Shown: positions 41,816 through 51,619 of the stretch, piece after piece
Layout of the letters: the number at the start of each line of letters is the position of its first letter
Numbering within the stretch: the first letter of the stretch is position 1
Source of the DNA: Leptospiraceae bacterium
GTDB lineage: Bacteria; Spirochaetota; Leptospiria; Leptospirales; Leptonemataceae
DNA length: 64,000 nt
Direction of reading: 5' to 3'
Assembly: GCA_026418015.1 (NCBI GenBank)
Contig: JAOACE010000016.1
Coordinates: forward strand, 1-64,000
The notes under the pieces: generated by a model
The model's input: only the letters and a program-made list of their open reading frames with translations
The model's database searches: none
What the model was told of the DNA's origin: nothing
Position numbers and translations under genes: made by a program

Positions 41816-44800
41816 ATGAAGCTTAAATATTATATATTATTTATAAAAATAATTATATTATATATTATAATAATTAATTTATTACCCATAGAATCGAGGA
41901 TTCAAGACTATACTGGAAAAAAAATTAAATCCATAAAAATATATGGCATAAATGTAATTTCCGAATACGATGTTAGAGACTCATTACCCTTTAAAGAAGG
42001 TTCTATCTTAAAAGAACAAGATTTTAACACAGCTGTTCAAAACTTATACAATACAGGAAATTTCGAAAACGTAAAAATCTATGCAAAACTTTTAAACGAA
42101 GGAGAAGTTCAGATTAACATTGTTTTAAAAGAATTACCAAGAATCGAAGAAATAAAAATTATTGGAGAAGAAGGGTTATACGAAGCAGATTTAAAAACAT
42201 TGTTGCCCTTTAAAGAAGGTGATGTTTATAACCCACAAGATGTAAAAAATGGTGTTGATGTTCTTAAAACAAAATATCTAAAAGAAGGATATTTTCTTGC
42301 AACTATTTGGTATAAAACAGAAATAAAAGATGATGGTGTTTATGTTAAATATTATATCGACGAAGGAAAAAACATACCGATTTCTAAAATCAACATTATT
42401 GGTTTAAAAAATTTAAATCCTAACGAAATCTTGAGTATACTCGAGCAAAAAGAAGAAGGATTTTTCGAAGATGGAATTTTTCAAGAATCAAAATTCGAAG
42501 AAGATAAATTTCGCATTATTGCATATGCTAAGTCAAAGGGATATGTTAATGCAGAAATAGATCCAGACGGCACAAATTTCGAAATCCGATGGAAAAATCC
42601 CAAAAAGAAGGAAGAAGGAAGAGTCGTTATAGTCAATTACAAAATTATCGAAGGAGAAATTCGATATTTTGGTGGTTATTCTATCGAACATGATCCTCTC
42701 TATATCAATAGAGAGTTGAATCCACCAGAAAGAAAAGATAAAAGTAAAATCAGACCCGTGTACGAACCTTCTGTTTTATTAATGATGTTGGAATTTCAAC
42801 CAGAAAATGCAGGAGATATCTTCGACGAAACACGTTTTTTTAGAGATAGAAATACACTACAACAAGCGTACTCAACTCAGGGGTATGTATTCGCGCAAAT
42901 TCAACCATATTACACAAATTTTCCATTAACAAAAGAAAATATTAATAAATATAAATTATGTCAGAAGATTGAAATTCCCAAAACAGAAGAAGAAAAAAAC
43001 TGTAAAAATATAGCAAATAGTCTCGATTTAGAAAAACTCGAAATGCTCTTAAAAAAAGATCCGAGAAACGAAGGAATTATTCTAAGACATGTTCATTTTG
43101 TTATCAGAGAAAATAACCGTGCATACATAGAAAACATTATTATAAAAGGAATGACTAAAACAAAAGAAAAGGTTATTCGAAGACAACTTTTGATTAAAGA
43201 AGGACAATTGTTTAATTCTGCTCTTGTAGAAAAAAGTAGAGAAAGAATCTATAACTTAGGTTATTTTAAAGAAGTGAACTTAGAAATGAGACCTGGTTCT
43301 GATGATAAACACATGAACTTGATTATTAGTGTAGAAGAACAACCAACTGGTTCAATAACATTAGGTGGTACTTATGGAACCCAATCAGGATTTTCTGTTT
43401 TTACAGAATTAGGAGAAAACAACCTTTTTGGAACAGGTCAAAGAATCTCTGGTAGATTGCAATATGGACCTAATGTAAGAACCATCAGTGTATCTTGGAC
43501 AGAGCCTTGGTTCTACGAAAAGTGCGAAAACATAACTGGCAGATATTGGTTTTTTAAACAGAAATCTTTCGACGAAGCACCAGATTTTAAAACCTTGATA
43601 ATTTTAATCGACAACTTTAAAAACGAAAACCCAACCTTAGCAACATCCTTAGAATTAGCAATAAAAGATGAATTAGAAATAAAAGATTTTTCTGCTGTAA
43701 AAACGGTACCGATAGAAACATTGGATAAACTTAAATGGAAAATTCGAACGAAATTATATGGTTTTGTCTCTAAAGAAGAGCAATGTTATCGAAGTGTACC
43801 AGAACCTTGGTCCTTATCTCTTTATGCTGGTTATAGTTCTCAAAAACTCGAAACTAATGCAATCAACATTAGTAATGATCCTTACGATTTATACGAAAGA
43901 GCTTTCTATGATTATAATGCATTTTCGTTAGGTGTTGGTGTTGGTCATGCTTTGGGAATCTATTGGTCACATTACCATCGTTATTCTCCATCTTGGTCTA
44001 CGATTTCTAAGCCAACAGCACTAGCCGATAACACTGTAATCCAAAGAGCAAACATGGGATGGCATTTTAAGTCTAGTTTAACGAATGGATTGTCTTATAG
44101 CTCAATCGATAACTATTTAAACCCAACTCGTGGTTCAAATTTTGATATATCTATAGAAACTGTTGGTCAATTCTTAGGTGGGGATGATCATTTTAATCGA
44201 TATAAAATTCTGTTTATGAATTATCAACTCTTAGGTGATTATACATTTGGTGGTCTTATTAGAAATTATAAATTAAAGCGATGGGCTATAACATTAGAAT
44301 CTCGCCTTTCGTTTACATTCACACACGAAACTACACCCTTTAATAAAAAACAAAATAAAGAATCAAATCCTTATCTAGAGCGAAGCGATAAATTGTTTTT
44401 AGGTGGATACGAAACCATTCGCGGATATGATTATGGAAACGATAGACAATTCCCACAACCTTGGTCCCAATTTGGTGGTGTCAACCATTTGCTACTTGGA
44501 AGTTTTGAGTTTCGATTCCCCATCGAACCTACAACTTTGTGGTTTGTGATGTTTTTAGATGCAGGTGGTGGATATATTAACTTAGGAGAATTAACTGGAA
44601 ACGAAAAAGAGTATGTTCAAAAATACAAAGAAAATGTAAGAAAACTTTTTGAAGGACGAACGATCACAGAAATTTATCTAACCGATAAATACGATACAAT
44701 TCGAAATACGAAATATTTCTACGATTCTCGTACAGATTGGAATGATCCAAGTAGATATGTTTTATCTCAAAGAAATGTAGCATTAGATCGACTTCTTTAT

Positions 44801-44953
44801 TCTGTTGGTGTTGGAATAAGGGTACAAATACCTGTATTACCTATACGACTATTTTTAGCACAGAAGCGATATTATAAAAATGGGCAAATATTACCCATAC
44901 CAAAAGATGATAAATTTAATTTTGTGTTTGGAATTGGTGATTATAGGTTTTAA
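41816..44953 (+). CDS. bamA: Outer membrane protein assembly factor BamA
   Basis: Inserts beta-barrel proteins into the outer membrane. The protein has 1045 residues, longer than E. coli BamA (about 810). A hydrophobic N-terminal signal (LKYYILFIKIIILYIIIINLL) is followed by POTRA repeats: IKSIKIYGINVISEYDVRDS, IEEIKIIGEEGLY, ISKINIIGLKNLNPNEILS and IENIIIKGMTKTKEKVIRRQ. The barrel begins near SITLGGTYGTQSGFSVF and contains the conserved barrel segment DKLFLGGYETIRGYDYGN. Extra length lies between POTRAs (near 260-420) and in the barrel (near 560-640). ATG 41816 is chosen since an upstream TTG adds a basic stretch before the signal. It leads an envelope operon. Confidence 0.93.
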   Translation: MKLKYYILFIKIIILYIIIINLLPIESRIQDYTGKKIKSIKIYGINVISEYDVRDSLPFKEGSILKEQDFNTAVQNLYNTGNFENVKIYAKLLNEGEVQINIVLKELPRIEEIKIIGEEGLYEADLKTLLPFKEGDVYNPQDVKNGVDVLKTKYLKEGYFLATIWYKTEIKDDGVYVKYYIDEGKNIPISKINIIGLKNLNPNEILSILEQKEEGFFEDGIFQESKFEEDKFRIIAYAKSKGYVNAEIDPDGTNFEIRWKNPKKKEEGRVVIVNYKIIEGEIRYFGGYSIEHDPLYINRELNPPERKDKSKIRPVYEPSVLLMMLEFQPENAGDIFDETRFFRDRNTLQQAYSTQGYVFAQIQPYYTNFPLTKENINKYKLCQKIEIPKTEEEKNCKNIANSLDLEKLEMLLKKDPRNEGIILRHVHFVIRENNRAYIENIIIKGMTKTKEKVIRRQLLIKEGQLFNSALVEKSRERIYNLGYFKEVNLEMRPGSDDKHMNLIISVEEQPTGSITLGGTYGTQSGFSVFTELGENNLFGTGQRISGRLQYGPNVRTISVSWTEPWFYEKCENITGRYWFFKQKSFDEAPDFKTLIILIDNFKNENPTLATSLELAIKDELEIKDFSAVKTVPIETLDKLKWKIRTKLYGFVSKEEQCYRSVPEPWSLSLYAGYSSQKLETNAINISNDPYDLYERAFYDYNAFSLGVGVGHALGIYWSHYHRYSPSWSTISKPTALADNTVIQRANMGWHFKSSLTNGLSYSSIDNYLNPTRGSNFDISIETVGQFLGGDDHFNRYKILFMNYQLLGDYTFGGLIRNYKLKRWAITLESRLSFTFTHETTPFNKKQNKESNPYLERSDKLFLGGYETIRGYDYGNDRQFPQPWSQFGGVNHLLLGSFEFRFPIEPTTLWFVMFLDAGGGYINLGELTGNEKEYVQKYKENVRKLFEGRTITEIYLTDKYDTIRNTKYFYDSRTDWNDPSRYVLSQRNVALDRLLYSVGVGIRVQIPVLPIRLFLAQKRYYKNGQILPIPKDDKFNFVFGIGDYRF

Positions 44954-44958
44954 TCCTT

Positions 44959-46845
44959 ATGCAACATAGAAAACCAGCAATATTAAGGTTAAAAAAATAT
45001 CTTTTTAAATATAAGTTTCGCATAATGCTAGGAGTTTTCTTTGCTCTTATTGCATCTTTTTCTAACCTATTTTCTTTAACCTCGTTTGTTCCAATATTTA
45101 ATGCATTAGGTTCCGAGCAAAAAATTCAAGTAATCGAAATAGGTCCGGAAGAAAAAAAGATCTACGAAAAATATAAAAATAACCTACCACTAGAGGATTA
45201 CGAAAAATTGTATATCTTTTGGATAGATATAAAACAAAAAATCAACGCTTATTTTGAACCATACAATAATAAACAAATTGTTTATCAAATTATCTTAATT
45301 ATAATACCAATTTATATATTAAAAATGATCAGTATTACTGCTTCTATATTTTTTCTTGGTACAGCAGGTTTTTATGCTACAAGAGATTTAAGAAATGATC
45401 TCTACGAAAAACTCAATCGATTAAATTTATCTTTTTTTGAACAAGAAAGAACTGGATATATAATGAGTCGTGTTGTTAACGATGTTCACCTAATATCGCG
45501 ATCTATTTCGGTAGAATTTCAGGAAGCGATTGTAGACTTTTTTTATGTTGTAACTCATTTTATTCTTTTAATCTTAATTTCTTGGAAAATGCTTATCATT
45601 ATACTGATAGGTGTTCCTATATTGATGATGCCTGTAAATAAATTTGCTCTAAAAGTCAAAAAGGCTGCTAAAAATCAGCAAGAACGTTTGTCCGATCTTT
45701 TAACCCACCTTCAAGAAATTATCTCTGGCGTTAGAGTAATACGCGCCTTCTCTATGGAAGATTTCGAAGAAATGCGGTTTAATCTAATAAACGAAAAATT
45801 ATACAAAGATACTTTTAGAGGACATTATTATCATCAAGTAGGACCAGCAATAACAGAATTGGTTGTTACCATAATTGTAGTATTCTTTTTATCTTGGGGT
45901 GCTTACGAAATAACCAAAGGAGAAATTACCAAAGGTCATTTTTTCGCGTTTTTCTTTACATTGATGTTTATTATGAGACCTATAATCCAGACCTCTGTAT
46001 CGTTGAATTTACTCGGTATTGTAGGAGCTGCGGCAGAACGTGTTTTCGAAATTTTCGATCATCCGAATGAATTTCAACAACCAAAAGATGTTCTACCTTT
46101 TACGGGATTAAAACAATCGATTAAATATCAACATGTATATTTTAACTATCCTACAAATCCCAAAGAAGAATATGTTCTAAAAGACATCAACATAGACATC
46201 CAAAAAAATCAAGTTATCGCATTGGTCGGTGAATCGGGTGGAGGGAAAACAACAATTGTCGATTTGCTTTTAAGGTTTTATGATCCTCAAAAAGGCGAAA
46301 TCTTAATCGATGGTATTGATTTAAAAAAATACAACATTTATGATGTTCGAAAAAAGATTGGTATTGTCTCGCAGAATGTATTTTTGTTTAACACAACTAT
46401 AAAAGAAAATATAACATTGTTTGATCAAACTAAATCAGACGAGGATGTCATCAATGTTTGTAAATTAGCTTATGCGCATGATTTTATCGAAAAACTACCA
46501 GATGGATACAATACATTGGTAGGAGAAAGAGGTGTAATGCTCTCTGGTGGAGAACGTCAAAGAATAGCTATTGCAAGAGCATTAATACATAATCCAGATA
46601 TAATTATCTTAGACGAAGCAACCAGTGCATTAGATAACGAAAGCGAAAAAATGGTAGAAGAAGCAATAGAGACTGCAATCAAAAATAAAACTGTGATTAT
46701 GATTGCACACCGATTAAGAACTGTTTATAGAGCGGATAAAATCTATGTAGTAGAAAAAGGAAGAATTGTAGAAGAAGGCACACACCAAGAGCTTTTAGAG
46801 AAAAATGGAGTTTATAAAAAATTATATGACTTACAATTCTCGTAA
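44959..46845 (+). CDS. MsbA-like ABC exporter (lipid A flippase candidate)
   Basis: A half-size ABC exporter of 628 residues: six-span membrane domain (about 1-350) and ATPase domain. Walker A is GESGGGKTTIVDLL, the signature LSGGERQRIAIARAL, Walker B IIILDEATSALD and the H loop MIAHRLRT. About 70 charged residues sit between the first and second spans, a large periplasmic insertion. The position between bamA and lpxK argues for lipid A transport across the inner membrane; other substrates cannot be excluded. Its end overlaps lpxK by 41 bp. Confidence 0.88.
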   Translation: MQHRKPAILRLKKYLFKYKFRIMLGVFFALIASFSNLFSLTSFVPIFNALGSEQKIQVIEIGPEEKKIYEKYKNNLPLEDYEKLYIFWIDIKQKINAYFEPYNNKQIVYQIILIIIPIYILKMISITASIFFLGTAGFYATRDLRNDLYEKLNRLNLSFFEQERTGYIMSRVVNDVHLISRSISVEFQEAIVDFFYVVTHFILLILISWKMLIIILIGVPILMMPVNKFALKVKKAAKNQQERLSDLLTHLQEIISGVRVIRAFSMEDFEEMRFNLINEKLYKDTFRGHYYHQVGPAITELVVTIIVVFFLSWGAYEITKGEITKGHFFAFFFTLMFIMRPIIQTSVSLNLLGIVGAAAERVFEIFDHPNEFQQPKDVLPFTGLKQSIKYQHVYFNYPTNPKEEYVLKDINIDIQKNQVIALVGESGGGKTTIVDLLLRFYDPQKGEILIDGIDLKKYNIYDVRKKIGIVSQNVFLFNTTIKENITLFDQTKSDEDVINVCKLAYAHDFIEKLPDGYNTLVGERGVMLSGGERQRIAIARALIHNPDIIILDEATSALDNESEKMVEEAIETAIKNKTVIMIAHRLRTVYRADKIYVVEKGRIVEEGTHQELLEKNGVYKKLYDLQFS

Positions 46846-47815
46846 ACTTACCCTATTAGAAAAATTTTATTTCTTTTTACACAAGAAAGTCTATGAATAT
46901 CGATTAAAAAATCAAGTACACTTCGAAGGAAAATATATTATTTCTGTTGGCAATCTTAGTGCAGGTGGTACTGGAAAGACACCTTTAACAATTCTATTGG
47001 CTCAATATTTTCTCGAACAAGATAAAAGTGTTTTAATTTGTCTAAGGGGATATAAAGGTACATTCAAAGACAATTTATTGGTTTCTGAACAAGGTAAAAT
47101 TCTCACTACATCCATTGTTTCTGGCGACGAAGCTTATCTAATTGCTTTTAAATTAATAGAAAATAAATATAAAAATTTTAAAGTAGTATGTGGAAAAAAG
47201 CGCGAAGTCCTTGTAGAAAAATATGGTAAAGATTGCGATATTGTAATCCTTGACGATGCATTCCAAAATCCCACAGTTGCAAGAGATAAGGATATTGTAT
47301 TAATCGATGTAAATGATGATCCAGAAAATATTCGGTTAATTCCCTTGGGACGATACAGAGAACCCATAGAAGCATTACAAAGAGCAGATGCAATTCTATT
47401 AACGCGAGCGAAAGAAAATCCAAAAAATTTAGAAAAATGGCAATCTATCCTAAAAGAATTTCAAAAACCGTATTTTATTTCTGAGCATACCAAAGAAGAA
47501 ATTGTTCCACCATTAGTAGAAAAAGATGTTGTCTTAGTTTGTGGCATTGGAAATCCCAAATCTTTTGTTCATTCTGTAAGAAGCGAAAATTTAAATATTG
47601 TTAAAGAATATGTATTTGAAGATCATCATACATTTACGAATTTGGAATTAGAACAAATCTTAAAACATAATAAACCCATTGTAACAACAGATAAGGACTG
47701 GGTTCGATTGCTTTATAATCCAGTTTTTTTACAGAATAGAAATAAGTTTCATCGCTATTCTGTTTCTTTAAGAATTAATCAGTTTAATCAATTTATAAAA
47801 TTAATTTATGGATAG
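46805..47815 (+). CDS. lpxK: Tetraacyldisaccharide 4'-kinase
   Basis: Phosphorylates the 4' position of the lipid A disaccharide at the inner membrane. Of 336 residues, the P-loop is ISVGNLSAGGTGKTPLTILL (near 47-62), with VISGDEAYLIA and VILDDAFQNPTVARD as second conserved sites. The start is uncertain: ATG 46805 lies inside the ABC gene, and ATG 46826 would shorten the protein by seven residues. It shows that this organism makes 4'-phosphorylated lipid A, or at least has the gene. Confidence 0.94.
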   Translation: MEFIKNYMTYNSRKLTLLEKFYFFLHKKVYEYRLKNQVHFEGKYIISVGNLSAGGTGKTPLTILLAQYFLEQDKSVLICLRGYKGTFKDNLLVSEQGKILTTSIVSGDEAYLIAFKLIENKYKNFKVVCGKKREVLVEKYGKDCDIVILDDAFQNPTVARDKDIVLIDVNDDPENIRLIPLGRYREPIEALQRADAILLTRAKENPKNLEKWQSILKEFQKPYFISEHTKEEIVPPLVEKDVVLVCGIGNPKSFVHSVRSENLNIVKEYVFEDHHTFTNLELEQILKHNKPIVTTDKDWVRLLYNPVFLQNRNKFHRYSVSLRINQFNQFIKLIYG

Positions 47816-47820
47816 TTTTT

Positions 47821-48483
47821 ATGGATAAGAATTTTTGGATCGAACGATGGAAAAAGAAAGAAATTGGCTTTCATCTAAACGATTATCATGATTTTTTAAA
47901 AAAGCATGGAGAAATTTATTTTAAAGATGTTTCGAATGTTTTTATTCCTCTCTGTGGTAAGTCGAAAGATATTTTATGGTTTTATCATTTTGGTAAAACT
48001 GTTGTAGGCATTGAGCTTTCTGATATTGCTTGTAGGGAATTTTTTCTAGAAAATCATCTGCAATATAATAAATCTGAATATAAAAATTTCCAAATCTACC
48101 ATACATTAGATAAAAAAATTTATTTTATTAATGGAGATTTTTTCGAGTTGAATAAAGACGTATTGAATTTTATCAATATTACCATTCAAGCTGTTTATGA
48201 TAGAGCATCTCTTATAGCACTACCTTTCGATCTAAGAAAACAATATGTAAAACATATGTTTCGAATGTTGAACAATAAAATAAAATATTTTTTGATTACG
48301 ATGGAATTTGAACCAATAGAAAAAACCCAAAAAGAAGTAGGGCCTCCTTTTAGTGTAACAGAGAACGAAATAAAAAATTTATTTGAGGGATATTGTACAA
48401 TAAAAAAAATAGAAGAAAGATCCATCGAAAGAAAAAACGCAATAAATAGTAAAGAAATATTATATTTTATGGAGAAGATATGA
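47821..48483 (+). CDS. tpm: Thiopurine S-methyltransferase family protein
   Basis: A SAM-dependent methyltransferase of 220 residues. The N-terminal Trp-rich start NFWIERWKKKEIGFHLNDYH, the SAM-site VFIPLCGKSKDILWFYHFG and VVGIELSDIACREFF match bacterial TPMT, which can methylate selenium or tellurium compounds as well as thiols. The in vivo substrate is unknown. It lies five bases after lpxK and overlaps the next gene by four. Confidence 0.88.
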   Translation: MDKNFWIERWKKKEIGFHLNDYHDFLKKHGEIYFKDVSNVFIPLCGKSKDILWFYHFGKTVVGIELSDIACREFFLENHLQYNKSEYKNFQIYHTLDKKIYFINGDFFELNKDVLNFINITIQAVYDRASLIALPFDLRKQYVKHMFRMLNNKIKYFLITMEFEPIEKTQKEVGPPFSVTENEIKNLFEGYCTIKKIEERSIERKNAINSKEILYFMEKI

Positions 48484-48833
48484 GTCCTTTTACAGTAGCA
48501 ATGTTGATCCTTGCAATTATTTTGAATGCACTAGCGAATATTCTGATCAAAGCAAGTTCTTTGTATTCACAAGATAATTCTCTTATTGGTTTGATCTACA
48601 ATTTTTGGTTATGGGGTGGACTTATATGTTTTGGTCTTGCATTAGTATTTTATCGATATGTATTATCAAAAGGATTAGCCCTCAGTATTGCATACCCCAT
48701 CATGACTACTGCTGGCTTTGCAATCGTAATCTTAGCATCGAGTATTTTTTTTCATGAACGATTAGTTACTATACAATGGGTAGGTATTGGTTTTCTTGTA
48801 TTGGGAATTTGGTTGATTGCATCGAAGATTTAA
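48480..48833 (+). CDS. Small four-helix transporter, SMR/EamA-like (ArnE-like)
   Basis: A 117-residue protein with four predicted membrane spans, the size of an SMR drug transporter. The third helix SKGLALSIAYPIMTTAGFAIV and fourth IQWVGIGFLVLGIWLIA match the fold. The membrane Glu that drives proton-coupled drug export in EmrE is not present in the first helix, where Asn (ALANILIKAS) is found, so a lipid-sugar flippase role like ArnE is more likely. The neighbouring lipid A genes support this. ATG overlaps the preceding stop. Confidence 0.75.
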   Translation: MSPFTVAMLILAIILNALANILIKASSLYSQDNSLIGLIYNFWLWGGLICFGLALVFYRYVLSKGLALSIAYPIMTTAGFAIVILASSIFFHERLVTIQWVGIGFLVLGIWLIASKI

Positions 48834-48834
48834 T

Positions 48835-49389
48835 TTACATTTTTTCCCATATCGTTAATTCTTTTCCAATCTGCCATAAGAATAGATAATAATTTTTTTC
48901 TTCGAAATAAGATTGATTCTGAATTCCTCTGATATAATAAAAACTTATGGGAAATTTTTTGTTATTTAATGGCTCATTATCGTAAGAAATTATGTTAAAT
49001 CCAGCTCCTCTTATTTTATTATAACTAGAAAAAAGCGATAAGAAAAAATCTTCTTGTTTTTTGCAATCGTATAGATATTCAATCATTAATTCGTAAGAAG
49101 TATTGTATTGATAAAAAAAACAATATTCTTTTTGAACTTCTCTACCTTTATACTGATAGCGTTCTTTACATTGAATATAGTGTTCTTGGGTTAGATTGCA
49201 GTTTTTTTCTGCTCTACTTATGCCTGTTAATTCGTTATAGCGATTAAAAAAAAACTTTGTTCCTCTAAATGTACCAGTAATTTCTTCTTCTATAACAAAA
49301 AATGATTCTTTGTTTAAATAGATAGGAGGGAAAAGAGAACAGGATTCCAATAAAATTAAAACTGTTAAAATAAATAAATTTTTTTTCAT
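48835..49389 (-). CDS. Hypothetical lipoprotein
   Basis: A predicted lipoprotein of 184 residues. The signal KKNLFILTVLILLESCSL ends at the lipobox Leu-Glu-Ser-Cys. The mature part is unrecognised; it contains five further Cys, including CNLTQEHYIQC and YDCKK, which may form disulphides, and a Tyr/Phe-rich C-terminus. ATG 49389 is chosen to place the signal at the start; the longer frame adds a second hydrophobic stretch. Convergent with the transporter gene, with a single base between the stop codons. Confidence 0.6.
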   Translation of the reverse strand: MKKNLFILTVLILLESCSLFPPIYLNKESFFVIEEEITGTFRGTKFFFNRYNELTGISRAEKNCNLTQEHYIQCKERYQYKGREVQKEYCFFYQYNTSYELMIEYLYDCKKQEDFFLSLFSSYNKIRGAGFNIISYDNEPLNNKKFPISFYYIRGIQNQSYFEEKNYYLFLWQIGKELTIWEKM

Positions 49390-49470
49390 AAGCATTGATA
49401 ATATCGAATAAAAATTAATGACGATATAAAATGTCAAATTAATTTAATATTAATGTTATAAAATCGTTTT

Positions 49471-51576
49471 ATGATAGAAAAAATTATTCGAATATTAATT
49501 AATTATAAAATTAAATTCTTAATTCCTTTTCTTATATCGGTGGGAATGGTTGTTACTTCTATTGGAATTATTTTTGTGTTATATTTTTTTACTAAAAATA
49601 CTCTTGAACACCAGATTACAGAGAGCATTCATGACCAAAGAAATATTGTTTTAGAATTTTACAAAAATCAACCACAAATTTTATTTTCTAACAAAAGAGA
49701 ATTAAAAGAAAATTATTATCGTGAAATGTATCTTTCTACCAATCACTTTTATTATATTTTTATTATTGATCCCATTACTAAAAATGTTTTGTTTTCTAAT
49801 TATGATTATTTTACGAACAAAATTTTTGATCAAATCTTAAATTATTATAGCAAAACTCTATCGATAGAATGGAAGGATATTTTAATTGCAAAATCCAATA
49901 TAGAAAATTCTAACAAAAAAATTGCCTTTAATAAAAATGATTATTTTATTTATGTAGAAGAACTCGAAAAAAACCATTGGTTAATTATCCTCTATAATTT
50001 TAATTGGTTTCATATTTTTAACATTAAAAATATCAGTATTTTGTTCTTGATTTTTTCTGTTATTGTATTTGCTCCTTTTATCTTCTTCTTGTATGCATAT
50101 AAAAAAATCTATCAAACAAGGATCGATTTCCTTATAGATGGTGTAGAACGAATTTCGCGCGGAGATTTAGCAAAAGCAATTCCCATCATAGGAAACGACG
50201 AAATTTCTCAGATATCTTACTACATTAACGAAATGAGAAGTCAATTAAAAGAAGTCGTTTACGAAGATTCTTTAACAAAAATGCTCAATCGCAGAGGGTT
50301 TGAATATTTTGCTTCTTTAATGTTAAACCATAAAAAGAAATATGCCGTATTTTTTATGGATTTGGATGGGTTTAAGTTTATAAACGAAACCTATGGACAT
50401 AAAATCGGAGACGAAGCATTAAAAATAATTTCTAAGCGCTTCTTGTCGTTGATAGAATCAAAATTTATCCCTTCTAGAATTCTCTTAGGAAGGATTGGTG
50501 GAGATGAATTTGCAATGATGATAGACTTATCTCCACTGAATGATCCATACTTGGATTTACAGATTTTCGCGTTAAAAATTATCGATGAGGTTTCTAAAAA
50601 ACTCGAAATTCAACAATATGTTTTTCATTTAGGAGTAAGTATTGGTGTTGCGATATATCCCGAACATGGAAATGACTTAAATACCCTTCTAACCCATGCA
50701 GATTTGGCAATGTATCAGATCAAATATTCGACAAAAAATTCTTACTATTTTTTTGATAGTAACCTAAAATCCCTCTACGAAGAAAAAAATTTACTTCGAA
50801 ATGAATTGATTACTATTTTTAGGAATCAGACATTTAAAGAATATTTTTATTTAGTTTACCAACCCATCTATGATTTAAAATTAAAAAGAATAAGTCATTT
50901 AGAGGTTTTATTGCGATTCGATCATCCTTATATGAAAGCTACTCCAACAGATTTTATTCCCTTGTTAGAAGAATTAAATTATATTACAGAAATAGGAAAT
51001 TTTATCATAGAAAAATCCATCTTAGAATTGGTAGAATTACAAAATTATGTAGATTACGAGTTAAAGCTAAGCATCAATATTTCTACTAAACAGATTACTG
51101 ACAAAAATTTTTATAAAGCAATTATCAATCAATACAAAGATTTATCCCAGTTTAACCTTAAAAATCATCAAATTATCTTCGAAATTACAGAAAGTATATT
51201 TTTCCCCAATTTTACCAGAGCTTTAAGGGTGATCAATAGTATAAGTGATTTAGGATTTTTGTTTGCGTTAGATGATTTTGGCACAGGATATTCTGCTTTA
51301 GCTTATCTAAAAGATATGCCTTTAAAGTATATCAAAATAGATAAGCGATTTTGCTCCGATATTGTGGTAAACCCCAAATCCCAATTGATTGTTCGAAATA
51401 TCATAAACTTGGCACATTTATTACAGATGCAGACTATTGTAGAAGGCGTAGAAGATCTAATTACAATGAAGAAGCTCATCGAATTAGGTGCTGATTATAT
51501 TCAAGGTTATTATGTATCTTCGCCATTAAAAAAAGAAGAGTTGATTGCTTTTATAAAAGAAAAGGTTATTGTATAA
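49471..51576 (+). CDS. Membrane GGDEF-EAL protein (cyclic di-GMP turnover)
   Basis: A protein of 701 residues. Two spans (about 16-38 and 188-210) flank a sensor-sized periplasmic region of 150 residues; HAMP-like DFLIDGVERISRGDLAKA follows (about 220-260). The GGDEF domain (about 270-430) has the intact signature GRIGGDEFAMM. The EAL domain (about 440-695) has EVLLR in the EAL position, DDFGTGYSALAYL and EGVED. With all these motifs, both cyclase and phosphodiesterase activity are possible; which dominates is not predictable. Confidence 0.93.
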   Translation: MIEKIIRILINYKIKFLIPFLISVGMVVTSIGIIFVLYFFTKNTLEHQITESIHDQRNIVLEFYKNQPQILFSNKRELKENYYREMYLSTNHFYYIFIIDPITKNVLFSNYDYFTNKIFDQILNYYSKTLSIEWKDILIAKSNIENSNKKIAFNKNDYFIYVEELEKNHWLIILYNFNWFHIFNIKNISILFLIFSVIVFAPFIFFLYAYKKIYQTRIDFLIDGVERISRGDLAKAIPIIGNDEISQISYYINEMRSQLKEVVYEDSLTKMLNRRGFEYFASLMLNHKKKYAVFFMDLDGFKFINETYGHKIGDEALKIISKRFLSLIESKFIPSRILLGRIGGDEFAMMIDLSPLNDPYLDLQIFALKIIDEVSKKLEIQQYVFHLGVSIGVAIYPEHGNDLNTLLTHADLAMYQIKYSTKNSYYFFDSNLKSLYEEKNLLRNELITIFRNQTFKEYFYLVYQPIYDLKLKRISHLEVLLRFDHPYMKATPTDFIPLLEELNYITEIGNFIIEKSILELVELQNYVDYELKLSINISTKQITDKNFYKAIINQYKDLSQFNLKNHQIIFEITESIFFPNFTRALRVINSISDLGFLFALDDFGTGYSALAYLKDMPLKYIKIDKRFCSDIVVNPKSQLIVRNIINLAHLLQMQTIVEGVEDLITMKKLIELGADYIQGYYVSSPLKKEELIAFIKEKVIV

Positions 51577-51619
51577 AAAAACGATATGTCGAAATAAGAT
51601 ATTTTATTTTATTGTAATT

